Assembly: GCF_011038885.2 (NCBI RefSeq)
Contig: NZ_CP064952.1
Coordinates: 372,001 to 436,000 of the forward strand
DNA length: 64,000 nucleotides
DNA from: Schaalia sp. ZJ405
GTDB taxonomy: Bacteria > Actinomycetota > Actinomycetes > Actinomycetales > Actinomycetaceae
Direction: 5' to 3'
The position numbers were made by a program, and so were the translations under genes. The notes beneath the pieces are model-generated. The model did not search any database. It worked only from the letters and a program-made list of their open reading frames with translations, and was not told the origin of the DNA. This document shows, piece by piece, positions 1-8,494 of this stretch. How positions within the stretch are numbered: the stretch's first letter is position 1; every line of letters begins with the position of its first letter.

Positions 1-1056
1 GCGAAGGTGTCGCAGAAAGTCCTCACCGAACTGGCGCGTACAGCCGGTCCTGCACCTGTCGATGCGACGGTCACCGCCGATCCTGCGAGCGGAGTTTTCT
101 CCGGATCCACAGCGGAAAACGGGATGACGATTGACACGAAGGCTGTGGAATCAGCGGTGTCGGAAGCGGCGAAGGGGCTCTCGTCCTCGTCTCTGACACT
201 TCGCGCAATCGAGGTCGGTCCGAAAGTGACAACGGAGGCCGCCGCGAAGGTCGCTGAGGAAGCTAACGCTCTTGTGCAACTTGATGTCACTGTGTCCGAC
301 ACGGTGGATCGCTATTCGCCGGATGTTCCCACGAAAGCGCAATGGGTGACTTTTGAGACGAAGAACGGGAAGCTCTCATCTCCAAAACTTGACCGTGACA
401 AGGTCAATGAGTGGGTTGAAAAAGCGGTAAAGGAAGCGAATGTTGCGCCCACGGAAGGCGTCAATAACGTTGACTCCGCGGGAAATGTGCTCGTTGAGGC
501 GATGCCGGGGAAGAAGGGTTTCTCCGTGAACAACGCCAGTGCCGTCACAGATGCCATCGTGTCGAGCCTGACAGACCGGAAAGCATACTCAGGTGAGTTC
601 GCCTATGACGAGGTAGCGCCCACGTATGCGGCTCGCCCAGTCCTTGCCGGTTACCAAAACTACGTGTATCCGGCAGCGGCAGGCGAAAAATGGGTGGACA
701 TTAACCTGGCAGCGTCAACGCTGACGGCCTACGAGGGGTACAACGTTGTGCGGGGGCCGGTGCCGATGAATCACGGGGGACCGGGACGCGAAACCGTTGT
801 TGGAACTTTCCATGTTTACCTGAAGTATCAGAAACAGGACATGGGGTGTAGCCCTGAGTGGCCCTACTGTGTCCGCGACGTTCCGTGGGTCACCTACTTC
901 ACGGGATCCTATGCGATGCACGGTGCCCCCTGGGCGGATGCCTTTGGAATTGGCTCAGATTATTCGTCATCGGGGTGCATTAACTTGCCGGTGGACGAGG
1001 CGCGTTGGATGTGGGGCTGGAGCGACATGGGAACGGCGGTCGTCACCCATCACTGA
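1..1056 (+). CDS. L,D-transpeptidase (YkuD domain), 5' end outside window
   Basis: The frame is open from base 1, so the gene begins upstream and 351 C-terminal residues are visible. The last ~130 residues form a YkuD catalytic domain starting near VDINLAASTLTAYEG and containing the MHGAPW histidine motif and SSSGCINLP, whose cysteine (about residue 326 of the visible part) is the expected nucleophile. The preceding ~200 residues resemble the repeated peptidoglycan-binding-type domain often found before YkuD in actinobacteria. By family, the enzyme makes 3-3 cross-links in peptidoglycan outside the membrane. The signal or anchor segment must lie upstream of the window. A GTG at position 7 could be read as a start, but nothing like a ribosome site or signal peptide supports it. 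Confidence 0.9.
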   Translation, partial: AKVSQKVLTELARTAGPAPVDATVTADPASGVFSGSTAENGMTIDTKAVESAVSEAAKGLSSSSLTLRAIEVGPKVTTEAAAKVAEEANALVQLDVTVSDTVDRYSPDVPTKAQWVTFETKNGKLSSPKLDRDKVNEWVEKAVKEANVAPTEGVNNVDSAGNVLVEAMPGKKGFSVNNASAVTDAIVSSLTDRKAYSGEFAYDEVAPTYAARPVLAGYQNYVYPAAAGEKWVDINLAASTLTAYEGYNVVRGPVPMNHGGPGRETVVGTFHVYLKYQKQDMGCSPEWPYCVRDVPWVTYFTGSYAMHGAPWADAFGIGSDYSSSGCINLPVDEARWMWGWSDMGTAVVTHH

Positions 1057-1130
1057 TCACGCGCCCGCAGCGCCCGCGGGGCACGCACAGATCACGCACT
1101 GATCACGCGCCCGCGGGGCCCGCAGGGCAC
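1053..1130. repeat. Imperfect direct repeat after the transpeptidase stop
   Basis: Two copies of CACTGATCACGCGCCCGC (about 1053 and 1097) are each followed by a GC-rich tail ending in GGGCAC. The first copy overlaps the transpeptidase stop codon. The block fills the 79-base gap between two converging genes. I see no clear hairpin with a T-run. Confidence 0.6.
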
Positions 1131-1135
1131 ACCAC

Positions 1136-2116
1136 CTACGCGTAATAGGGGAACTTCGTCCAGTCGGGACGGCGGTGCTCAAGGAAAGCATCCCGTCCTT
1201 CCTGGGCTTCCTCGGTCATATACGCAAGCCGCGTTGCCTCCCCGGCGAACACCTGCTGCCCGGCCATCCCGTCGTCGGCCAAGTTAAACGCGAACTTGAG
1301 CATGCGTATTGCCTGAGGAGACTTCGACGCAACGATGGATGCCCATTCGAGAGCGGTGTTTTCTAGTTCGGCGTGCGGCACAGCCCGATTGATTACCCCC
1401 CACTGCTGGGCGGTCACTGCGTCGTAACGCTGAGCAAGGAAGAAAATTTCACGTGCCCGTTTGTCGCCCGCTTGGCGGGCCAGCAATGCTGAACCGTATC
1501 CGGCATCGAAAGACCCAACATTGGCATCGGTCTGCATGAATGCGGCGTGCTCAATGGATGCAACGGACAGGTCAGCGACGACGTTGAGGGAATGTCCTCC
1601 ACCTGCCGCCCACCCGGGAACCGCAGCGATGACCACTTTCGGCATGGTGCGGATCAGTCGCTGAACTTCAAGGATATGCAGGCGACCTGCGCGCGCAGGG
1701 TCGATCTGTTCCCGTCGCTCGGCGGTGGGACGTGAGTCGTCGGCCTCGTCAACCTCGTAGCGATAGCCGTCGCTACCTCGTACACGCTGGTCCCCTCCCG
1801 AGCAGAAGGAATACCCTCCGTCTCGTGGAGAGGGGCCATTTCCGGTGAGAATCACGGCGGCGACATCATTTGTCAGCCTGGCATGATCGAGGCAACGGTA
1901 GAGCTCATCGACGGTATGAGGGCGGAAAGCATTGCGGATGTCCGGCCGGTCAAAAGCAATGCGCACGACAGGAAGGTCAGATCCTTCGGGCGCGCTGTCG
2001 AGGTCAATTCCGCGGGAGATTCCCCGGTGATAGGTGATGTCGGTCAAGTCGAATCCGTGGACCTCGCGCCACCGAGCCGCATCAAAGGTGTCGGAAACAA
2101 AAGGCAATACACTCAT
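1136..2116 (-). CDS. menB: 1,4-dihydroxy-2-naphthoyl-CoA synthase (MenB)
   Basis: This is a crotonase-fold enzyme that cyclises o-succinylbenzoyl-CoA in menaquinone synthesis. The 326-residue protein shows the oxyanion-hole segments YSFCSGGDQ and AAGGGHSLN and the signature QTDANVGSFDAGYGS. The Asp in QTDAN occupies the position that supplies a carboxylate in the bicarbonate-independent MenB type known from mycobacteria; E. coli has Gly there. The start MSVLPFVSD is preferred over an in-frame ATG 57 bases upstream because TAGGCT lies exactly 7 bases before it, as expected for a leaderless transcript. Length fits actinobacterial MenB. It is divergent from menC. Confidence 0.95.
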   Translation of the reverse strand: MSVLPFVSDTFDAARWREVHGFDLTDITYHRGISRGIDLDSAPEGSDLPVVRIAFDRPDIRNAFRPHTVDELYRCLDHARLTNDVAAVILTGNGPSPRDGGYSFCSGGDQRVRGSDGYRYEVDEADDSRPTAERREQIDPARAGRLHILEVQRLIRTMPKVVIAAVPGWAAGGGHSLNVVADLSVASIEHAAFMQTDANVGSFDAGYGSALLARQAGDKRAREIFFLAQRYDAVTAQQWGVINRAVPHAELENTALEWASIVASKSPQAIRMLKFAFNLADDGMAGQQVFAGEATRLAYMTEEAQEGRDAFLEHRRPDWTKFPYYA

Positions 2117-2260
2117 GTGCCCTAGCCTACGGGGTTGCAGCCTCAGCGGTTGCTTCGCGAGCGCGGGCGCCAACGTCGTGTGGACGCCCCACAGGGCGTG
2201 CGAGGCCGCATCGTCCTCGATTCCGAAGGAATACCCTGCGATGAGGCTAGGCTATCTGCC
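2117..2260. promoter_or_regulatory. Divergent menB/menC promoter region with mirrored leaderless -10 boxes
   Basis: On the minus strand TAGGCT (2129-2124) lies 7 bases before the menB ATG. On the plus strand TAGGCT (2248-2253) lies 7 bases before the menC ATG. Neither start has a Shine-Dalgarno sequence. The symmetry fits two -10 boxes (TANNNT) driving leaderless mRNAs, a common actinobacterial arrangement. No convincing -35 box is visible. Confidence 0.5.
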
Positions 2261-3349
2261 ATGACGATGTCCCCTCTATCTCGGAATCTCCGGGTGACGG
2301 AACTGCCGATCAACACCCTCCCACCGACGGTCCGCGCATTCCTTGATGGAATCGAGCGCGTGTGCGTGTACTCGGTGGATATGACAGCGCGTTTTCGCCG
2401 CGTGACTAGCCGTGACGGACTCTTTCTTCTCGGGGAAGCCGGATGGGGTGAAGCGGCGCCATTTTGGGACTATGACGCCGCGGAATCATCGCTGTGGCTG
2501 CGGAGTGCATACATCCAGGCAACACGCCCAGCCGTTGCGGTCGTGCGATCTTCCGTTGCCGTCAATGTCACGATCCCAGTTGTGGGGAACGAGGACGCAC
2601 AGCGCCGGGTTTGCGAATCCGGTGGCTGCCAGACGGCGAAAGTCAAAGTGGCTGACCCGGGAGTCTCCCTCGCTGAGGATGCGTCGCGGGTTGAAGCCGT
2701 GGCCGATGCGCTCGCGCGCAGTACCGGGGGACGAGGACGAATCCGCGTGGACGCTAACGGCGCGTGGAATCGCGACGACGCCGTTGACGCGATCCGAGTG
2801 CTTGACCGCGCAGCGTCTGCGGTTGGGGGGTTGGAATACGTTGAACAGCCGTGTGCGACGGTTGAGGACCTCGCCGCTGTTCGACGCCGCGTTGATGTTC
2901 CGATTGCGGCGGATGAGTCAATTCGTCGTGCGCATGATCCACTGGCGGTTGCCCGAGCCGAGGCCGCGGACATCGCGATCGTTAAAGTTGCTCCCTTGGG
3001 TGGGGTTGAACGGGCATTGAATATCGGAGCCGACACGGGTCTTGACGTCGTCATTTCTTCGGCTCTTGAAACGTCAATTGGTTTATCTGCCGGTGTTCGG
3101 GCTGCTGCGGCTCTCCCAGGGGGTGAGCGCGCCTGCGGACTGGCAACCGCTCAGTTGCTTCAAGGGGATGCTTGTGAGCCTCTTCTTCCTCGCAATGGGC
3201 GCATTGAGGTTCGAGCGGGGACGCTGGATGAGCGCTTCATTTCCGATGAGCCGGTGGATGAGCGTCTCGTTGAACGGTGGCAACGGCGCTTGAGGGACAT
3301 GGTGGATGCTCTTTCATGTCCGTTCCCAGGTGCGGAGAGGGCACATTGA
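2261..3349 (+). CDS. menC: o-Succinylbenzoate synthase (MenC)
   Basis: This enolase-superfamily enzyme dehydrates SHCHC to o-succinylbenzoate in menaquinone synthesis. The 362-residue protein has the barrel motifs in order: AKVKVAD (KxK catalytic lysine), RVDANGAWN (metal Asp), VEQPC (metal Glu), AADES (metal Asp) and IVKVAPLGG (second catalytic lysine). The chosen start, MTMSPLSRN, follows TAGGCT by 7 bases; longer in-frame starts would read through the menB promoter. The stop overlaps the menD start by one base (TGATG), indicating coupled translation. One copy of the 14-base dispersed repeat lies inside at 2727-2740, read as GGRGR. Confidence 0.93.
   Translation: MTMSPLSRNLRVTELPINTLPPTVRAFLDGIERVCVYSVDMTARFRRVTSRDGLFLLGEAGWGEAAPFWDYDAAESSLWLRSAYIQATRPAVAVVRSSVAVNVTIPVVGNEDAQRRVCESGGCQTAKVKVADPGVSLAEDASRVEAVADALARSTGGRGRIRVDANGAWNRDDAVDAIRVLDRAASAVGGLEYVEQPCATVEDLAAVRRRVDVPIAADESIRRAHDPLAVARAEAADIAIVKVAPLGGVERALNIGADTGLDVVISSALETSIGLSAGVRAAAALPGGERACGLATAQLLQGDACEPLLPRNGRIEVRAGTLDERFISDEPVDERLVERWQRRLRDMVDALSCPFPGAERAH
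2727..2740 (-). repeat. Dispersed 14-mer (TCGTCCTCGTCCCC), copy in menC
   Basis: Exact copy, minus orientation, inside menC just before the conserved RVDANG segment. Here it is read in a different frame (GGRGR) from the copies in menD, murB and menF. Confidence 0.7.
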
Positions 3350-5226
3350 TGGGTGATCATTTTCTGACACACGACCGCCCGCAGCCTGGTCACGACGCTT
3401 CTTCTCAGGAGGGTTTGGGGCAACAAACGCCCGGCGGGGATCACGCAGACCAGCGAGCTCACGAGATTCAGGAGTATCCGTCGATCACTCTCGCATGGGA
3501 CATCGTCGCTGCTCTCACCGCCTCCGGAGTACGCGATATCGTCTACTGCCCCGGATCCCGCTGCGCTCCCTTCGCCTATGTTCTCTACGCGGCGCAGCGC
3601 GCGAACACGGTTCGCACCCACGTGCGTCTTGACGAACGTTCCGCGGCGTTTCTTGCTCTGGGGCTGAGCCGCGGTTCAGACGATGAGTTCGGACTGGCTC
3701 CGGTGGCGATCGTGACAACGAGCGGCACTGCGGTCGCTGAGCTTCACGCCGGTGTTGTCGAGGCCTACCACTCCCACATTCCTCTGATCATCGTCAGCGC
3801 CGACCGCCCGAATCTTCTCCACGGTGTCGGAGCCTCGCAGACAACAACGCAGCGCGGAATTTTCGGACCTCACGTGGTGTCTGAACGTGAGCTGCACTCA
3901 ACCGAGGCGGGGTGTGATGCGGTTGGAGCCCGGGTGGAGCGTCTCGTCGCCCAAGCGCGAGGTCTTCCCCGCGGTGTTCCCGGACCCGTTCACCTCAACG
4001 TGTGTCTCGACACGCCCCTGGTTCCAGCTGATCTTCACGCTCTGAGAGTCCGCGCCGACTTGTCCCCATCGACGCCTCCGGCTGCCAGGGTGCGCGTCCT
4101 CGCATCTCCCATACGCCCAACGGCCTGGGACGAGGTCGTTGAGCCGGATTTACGCACGGTGATCCTCGCCGGAGACGGTGCCTCACCCCAAGCTCGCGAG
4201 TGGGCGCAGATGGCTCAGATCCCGATTTTTGCTGAACCAACAAGCGGCCTCGTTGGAACTGCCCACCATATTCCCTTCCAGCAGTCGCTCCTGAGCGATC
4301 CGGACGTGGCATCGTGTATCCAGCAGGTCATCGTCACGGGGAGACCAACCCTGTCTCGCCCCGTATCCGCTCTCCTCGCACGTGCCGACGTGCGCGTCGT
4401 CGTTGTTGGCGAAAGTGGGCAGTGGCCAGATGTTTCCGGTACGGCATCCTGCGTTGTTGCCGCACTTTCTCCCAGGGAACATTCCGGGGACGAGGACGAG
4501 GCCGACGTGCCCCGCATGAACGTCTGCGATGATGTCTCCACAACACCTGACGACGGACACACTCAGTGGCTTGCCGAACTGCGTGCGCGCGCACAGACAA
4601 CGCAGACTCGGATCGATGAAATCCTTGGACGCGGTGAACCTCAAGTTCCCACACTGATGCGTCTTGCCCGTCTCGTCTGGGAGTCGACTCAGGGTCCGCT
4701 GATCTTGGGGGCATCAAATACGATTCGCGCGGTTGATCTCGTTGCCCGGTGTAGGCGGGAAGGAATTGTCGTGGCGAACCGCGGCGCCGCCGGAATTGAC
4801 GGGACGCTGGCAACCGCGAGCGGAGTGGCACTGGCCCAAGCGAAGGCCACGACCGTCCTCGTTGGTGACCTGACCTTTCTTCACGACGCCTCAGCCTTGG
4901 CCCAGGGAGAGCACGAACTTACGCCCGCGCTCGACATCATCGTTGCTGATGACCGAGGGGGTGGAATTTTCGCCACCCTTGAGCATGGCAAAGCAGAGTA
5001 TTCCGATGTCTGCCGCCGGTGGTTTGCAACGCCTCAGTCGGTGGATCTCTCCTCGCTTGCACGGGCGTACGGAGTTGAATATCACCGCGGGACTTGCCTT
5101 GATGACTGTGCGGCGTTCCTGTCAACGCGCACCGAGGCTGCGGGGATGAGGATTCTTCATGTTCCGATTCGGACGGGCGTGGATGACTACGTGGATCTGC
5201 GCGCTGCGTCGCGACCCCAAAGGTGA
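3349..5226 (+). CDS. menD: SEPHCHC synthase (MenD)
   Basis: This thiamine-diphosphate enzyme condenses isochorismate with 2-oxoglutarate (SEPHCHC = 2-succinyl-5-enolpyruvyl-6-hydroxy-3-cyclohexene-1-carboxylate). Recognition comes from the N-terminal CPGSRCAPF segment, the catalytic Glu in DERSAAFLALG, TSGTAVAELHAGV, and the C-terminal cofactor region VGDLTFLHD and DDRGGGIFATLEHG. At 625 residues it is longer than the usual ~550. Extra length lies in an N-terminal tail of ~45 residues and a low-complexity insert carrying GDEDEAD, encoded by a dispersed repeat copy. The ATG at 3349 overlaps the menC TGA by one base, which fixes the start. Confidence 0.95.
   Translation: MGDHFLTHDRPQPGHDASSQEGLGQQTPGGDHADQRAHEIQEYPSITLAWDIVAALTASGVRDIVYCPGSRCAPFAYVLYAAQRANTVRTHVRLDERSAAFLALGLSRGSDDEFGLAPVAIVTTSGTAVAELHAGVVEAYHSHIPLIIVSADRPNLLHGVGASQTTTQRGIFGPHVVSERELHSTEAGCDAVGARVERLVAQARGLPRGVPGPVHLNVCLDTPLVPADLHALRVRADLSPSTPPAARVRVLASPIRPTAWDEVVEPDLRTVILAGDGASPQAREWAQMAQIPIFAEPTSGLVGTAHHIPFQQSLLSDPDVASCIQQVIVTGRPTLSRPVSALLARADVRVVVVGESGQWPDVSGTASCVVAALSPREHSGDEDEADVPRMNVCDDVSTTPDDGHTQWLAELRARAQTTQTRIDEILGRGEPQVPTLMRLARLVWESTQGPLILGASNTIRAVDLVARCRREGIVVANRGAAGIDGTLATASGVALAQAKATTVLVGDLTFLHDASALAQGEHELTPALDIIVADDRGGGIFATLEHGKAEYSDVCRRWFATPQSVDLSSLARAYGVEYHRGTCLDDCAAFLSTRTEAAGMRILHVPIRTGVDDYVDLRAASRPQR
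4486..4499 (-). repeat. Dispersed 14-mer, copy in menD
   Basis: Exact copy, minus orientation, read as SGDEDEA in a variable insert of MenD rather than in a conserved segment. Confidence 0.75.
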
Positions 5227-5336
5227 ACTCCGTCTATTCCAGGAAACTTCCAGATAACTGTCAGTGTTCGGGGAAGAAATACGTGCACACTGTTTCCTGA
5301 ACGCAGCACCACTGGTGACATGACCAAGAAGGAAAT
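5227..5336. promoter_or_regulatory. menD-htrA gap with spaced inverted repeat
   Basis: This 110-base gap has TTCCAGGAAAC at 5237-5247 and GTTTCCTGAA at 5292-5301, an almost complementary pair about 45 bases apart. A good ribosome site (AAGGA) precedes the htrA ATG. A regulator site or promoter is plausible but unproven; no terminator is obvious. Confidence 0.3.
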
Positions 5337-6998
5337 ATGAGCGACGAAACATTTGATCCCCGCGAGGGACGCGACGTACAGGACGCCCCCGAAGCGGAGC
5401 CACAAACGACTCCTGGAAACATGGAATCGCAGGGCTCCGCGTGGAGCCCTCAGTCCGACGCAGGGATGCCGCCCGTCACCGAAACTCCGGGCGCATCCGG
5501 CGAGCCTCAGTTTGGTGGGGCCGCAGCATCGTCCTCGTCCAATGCTCCGTCGGAATTCCCTCCACCGGTTGCCAGCACACGTATCCAGGGATACCCGGGA
5601 CCGCATGCCGGTGAGGAAATGTCGCATCCCACCCCTGATGAGCAGCCGACACGCCCCAGCAATCCCTTTGCGGCTCCGACGGGCAGGCAAACGCCGACGT
5701 CGATGACCGCACCTCAACCGCCTATTGCGCCACAAACGCCTCAAGCGCCACAACCGATGATGACGACGAACACCTCACGGGGTCGTGCCCGCTCGAAGGG
5801 ACCGGGATGGGGAGCACTTATCGTCGCGATGGTTGTCACCGCCCTTGTCACCGCCGGCGGTTTCTGGGGAATTGGCGGAGCACTCGGCCTGTTCTCTCAT
5901 GCAGAATCGTCGGGATCAACAGCGCACTCGTCCTCGTCCACCTCCTCGACCACGCAGACCGTGCCGAAGGTGCCGACGTCGGGGGAAAGCGCGAACTGGC
6001 AGGCCGTTGCCAAAGCTGTCTCACCGGCGGTCGTGACGATCTCCGTTGTGGGGCAAAACGCCTCGGGCGTTGGCTCGGGAGTGATCTACGACGCCAAGGG
6101 TGACATCGTCACGAACTATCACGTGATCTCCAAAGCGATCGGATCCAAGGGCGGCCTGTCCGTCACGCTCGCCGATGGGCGAATCTACGACGCGGAGATC
6201 GTGGGATACGACCAGACAACCGATCTCGCCGTCATCAAACTCGTCAACGCCCCCTCGGATCTGACGGTCGCCTCTTTCGGTTCATCGAAGGACTTGGCGG
6301 TCGGCCAGCAAGTCATGGCCATCGGCGCCCCCCTCGGGTTGTCGAACACGGTGACGACGGGGATTGTTTCGGCGCTGAATCGTCCGGTTGAAGTGTCGGC
6401 CCGAGAAGAACGGGAACCGCAGGAACCCAACCCTCTCGACCCGTTTAACCAGCTGCCGAACCTGCGCGGCCAACAGCAAGCGGGATCGGAGTCAGTCATC
6501 ACGAACGCGATCCAAGTGGATGCGTCGATCAACCCCGGAAACTCCGGTGGGCCGCTGTTCAACGCAAACGGTGCGGTCATTGGCATTAACTCGTCGATCG
6601 CGTCGATGTCGTCAACGTCGTCGGAGGCTGGATCTATCGGCTTGGGCTTCGCGATCCCCGCCGACCTCGTCACTTCCGTTGCTGACCAGCTCATCGCCAA
6701 TGGTACAGCCGACCACGCGGTTCTTGGGGTGTCAATTACCACCGGTGAAGTCGACGTTGACGGGGCAACGAAAGCCGGTGCGAAAGTTGCCCAGGTGAGT
6801 CCCGGCGGCGCAGCGGCTGCGGCAGGAATTCGCGAGGGCGATGTCATCGTTGCCGTCAACGGTTCCGAGGTGTCGTCAGCTAAGCAGCTCACCGGCTACA
6901 TTCGCCGCTACAAAGGTGGAGACGAGGTGAGCGTGTCGGTTGTCCGTGACGGCAAGGTCGAGGACATTAAGACAACGCTTCAATCCCAGTCGAGGTAG
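5337..6998 (+). CDS. Membrane-anchored HtrA/DegP-type serine protease with PDZ domain
   Basis: This is an envelope quality-control protease. Order in the 553-residue protein: a disordered Pro/Ser-rich cytoplasmic region (about 1-155), one membrane segment (about 157-186), a Ser/Thr linker, a trypsin-like domain, and a C-terminal PDZ domain (about 455-550, with GIREGDVIVAVNG). The triad is visible as His262 (NYHVIS), Asp296 (TTDLAVIKL) and Ser403 (NPGNSGGPLF). Start ATG has AAGGA 5 bases upstream. The layout matches actinobacterial HtrA/PepD proteins. It sits between menD and menF with no evident functional link. Two shortened copies of the dispersed repeat (5529, 5928) encode Ser runs. Confidence 0.93.
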   Translation: MSDETFDPREGRDVQDAPEAEPQTTPGNMESQGSAWSPQSDAGMPPVTETPGASGEPQFGGAAASSSSNAPSEFPPPVASTRIQGYPGPHAGEEMSHPTPDEQPTRPSNPFAAPTGRQTPTSMTAPQPPIAPQTPQAPQPMMTTNTSRGRARSKGPGWGALIVAMVVTALVTAGGFWGIGGALGLFSHAESSGSTAHSSSSTSSTTQTVPKVPTSGESANWQAVAKAVSPAVVTISVVGQNASGVGSGVIYDAKGDIVTNYHVISKAIGSKGGLSVTLADGRIYDAEIVGYDQTTDLAVIKLVNAPSDLTVASFGSSKDLAVGQQVMAIGAPLGLSNTVTTGIVSALNRPVEVSAREEREPQEPNPLDPFNQLPNLRGQQQAGSESVITNAIQVDASINPGNSGGPLFNANGAVIGINSSIASMSSTSSEAGSIGLGFAIPADLVTSVADQLIANGTADHAVLGVSITTGEVDVDGATKAGAKVAQVSPGGAAAAAGIREGDVIVAVNGSEVSSAKQLTGYIRRYKGGDEVSVSVVRDGKVEDIKTTLQSQSR

Positions 6999-7025
6999 CT
7001 TCCTCCACGTCAGGCATGGTCAGTT

Positions 7026-7064
7026 AGCCCGTCGGTGGTTCCCCAGGGAAATAGCCGGCGGGCT
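7026..7064. terminator. Hairpin between converging htrA and menF
   Basis: Arms AGCCCGTCGG (7026-7035) and CCGGCGGGCT (7055-7064) pair over 10 bases with one G-U. An inner TTCC/GGAA pairing extends the stem. There is no strong T-run. The position between convergent genes suggests a bidirectional terminator. Confidence 0.5.
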
Positions 7065-7132
7065 GCTGCATTGGGGGCGACGTGATGGCAGAAGAGCCGC
7101 GATAGCCGGATTCTTCGGCGGGAAGCCGCGCG

Positions 7133-7146
7133 GGGGACGAGGACGA
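7133..7146 (-). repeat. Dispersed 14-mer, intergenic copy after htrA
   Basis: Exact copy in the htrA-menF gap, 10 bases from the menF stop. It extends to 16 bases (through GAGC) in common with the copy at 8256-8271, and it is flanked by GCGC-type sequence. Confidence 0.8.
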
Positions 7147-7155
7147 GCGCGCGCC

Positions 7156-8439
7156 CTATTCCACTCCAAGGACCGTCAGGAGCGGAGCCATTTTTGCTCG
7201 GGTTTCGGCCAACTCAGACCGCGGATCAGAGTCGGGCATGATGCCGCACCCTGCGAAGACCCGGAGAGTGAGAGCATCGTCGCTGAGCTGCCCGCACCGC
7301 AGTGCCAAAGCGATTTCGCCTTCCCCGCTGTGATCCATCCAGCCGACGGGACCGGAGTAGCGTCCCCGCTCGGTGCGTTCACATTCGTCAAGCAAAGCAA
7401 GGGCACGTGCCCGTGGGGTTCCACAGACCGCAGCTGTGGGATGAATGTGGTGAACAACGTCGAGGACAGTTCGCCCGTCGAGAGATCCCTCGATATCACT
7501 GGCCAGGTGGGCGACATTCGGTAAGTCAAGAATGAAAGGGCCAGCCGCTTCCTCGCGGGGGATTCCGGCGTCGTCGAGCGCATCTGTGACGGAACGCACG
7601 GCGAGACGATGTTCGCGTCGATTCTTATCGGAGTTCATCAGGTCCTCACCGCGTCCGGCCGGAGCGGTTCCAGCGAGGATCCGTGAGCGGAAACGCCCGT
7701 TCGATGCCGATGCGAGCATCTCCGGAGTGGCTCCAACGAGCCCGGCGACCGAAAAACGCCACGTCGTTGGGAAATGTCGGCCAAGCGCCGACACGATTTC
7801 ACGGACACTGAGCGGCGTGGTGGCCCTAATTGATAAGTCACGCGCCATGACAACCTTCGAGGCTGCGCCCTCGTTGAGCTTGTCGATAATGTGCGTCACC
7901 GAGCGTCTCCACTCGTCCTGCGTCATCCGCCCCGGAAGCATCGACAGTTCCGTGGGCTCAGGCAGGGGAATTGCGGTGCTCGTCGCCTCATCATGCAGGT
8001 GTCGCGCGGCTTCGAGGGGATCGTCAACCTCGTCGAGGGCGCGCGTGCGAGCAGTGGTTGCCACCCAACGCTCATCCTCCACGTCAACGATCAACGTGCG
8101 AGGGATCACAACCGCTGAGGGAGTGCGTGAGTGAAAACCCTCGGAAATAAAGGCCAGCGGGAACTGAAGATCGGATGGCTGGGGATCCGAGGGACAGCGA
8201 ACAAGCTCAACGATGGTGCGCCACAGCATTCCCAGTGTGTTGGGGGTGAGTGCGCGCTCGTCCTCGTCCCCGATGACGGAGCCGAAACCGACGGCGCGCA
8301 GGCGCGGGCCGAACCACGCGCAAGACTCCACGCCCGGCAGGAGAAACTCATCAAGGGGAACGGAACGTAACGGCGACGAGGACGGAATCCGCTCCACCCG
8401 GACTGCCAGTGGGAAGGATGCGGAAACCGAGTGATGCAT
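7156..8439 (-). CDS. menF: Isochorismate synthase (MenF)
   Basis: This chorismate-binding enzyme converts chorismate to isochorismate, the entry step of menaquinone synthesis. Landmarks are KVVMARD with the general-base lysine, DLPNVAHLASDIEG, HPTAAVCGTPR, ERGRYSGPVGW and AGCGIMPDSDP near the C-terminus. It is 427 residues from MHHSVSASF. That start lies 7 bases after TACGAT (TANNNT), suggesting a leaderless mRNA; an ATG 9 bases upstream would overlap this box. An entC-type (siderophore) role is possible by family, but the men neighbours argue for menaquinone. The dispersed repeat at 8258 is read as IGDEDERA. Confidence 0.92.
   Translation of the reverse strand: MHHSVSASFPLAVRVERIPSSSPLRSVPLDEFLLPGVESCAWFGPRLRAVGFGSVIGDEDERALTPNTLGMLWRTIVELVRCPSDPQPSDLQFPLAFISEGFHSRTPSAVVIPRTLIVDVEDERWVATTARTRALDEVDDPLEAARHLHDEATSTAIPLPEPTELSMLPGRMTQDEWRRSVTHIIDKLNEGAASKVVMARDLSIRATTPLSVREIVSALGRHFPTTWRFSVAGLVGATPEMLASASNGRFRSRILAGTAPAGRGEDLMNSDKNRREHRLAVRSVTDALDDAGIPREEAAGPFILDLPNVAHLASDIEGSLDGRTVLDVVHHIHPTAAVCGTPRARALALLDECERTERGRYSGPVGWMDHSGEGEIALALRCGQLSDDALTLRVFAGCGIMPDSDPRSELAETRAKMAPLLTVLGVE
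8258..8271 (+). repeat. Dispersed 14-mer, copy in menF
   Basis: Exact copy, plus orientation. On the menF coding strand it is read as GDEDER. The shared 16-base form runs 8256-8271. Confidence 0.75.
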
Positions 8440-8494
8440 GGATGACATCGTAGTGCGCGGCGCGCTCAGTCGTGGACGTGGGAAGATAAGACCC

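Noticed and set aside
2470..3054. Minus-strand frame of 194 codons in menC
   Set aside because: Ser/Thr/Ala/Arg-rich shadow of menC; all enolase-superfamily motifs are on the plus strand.
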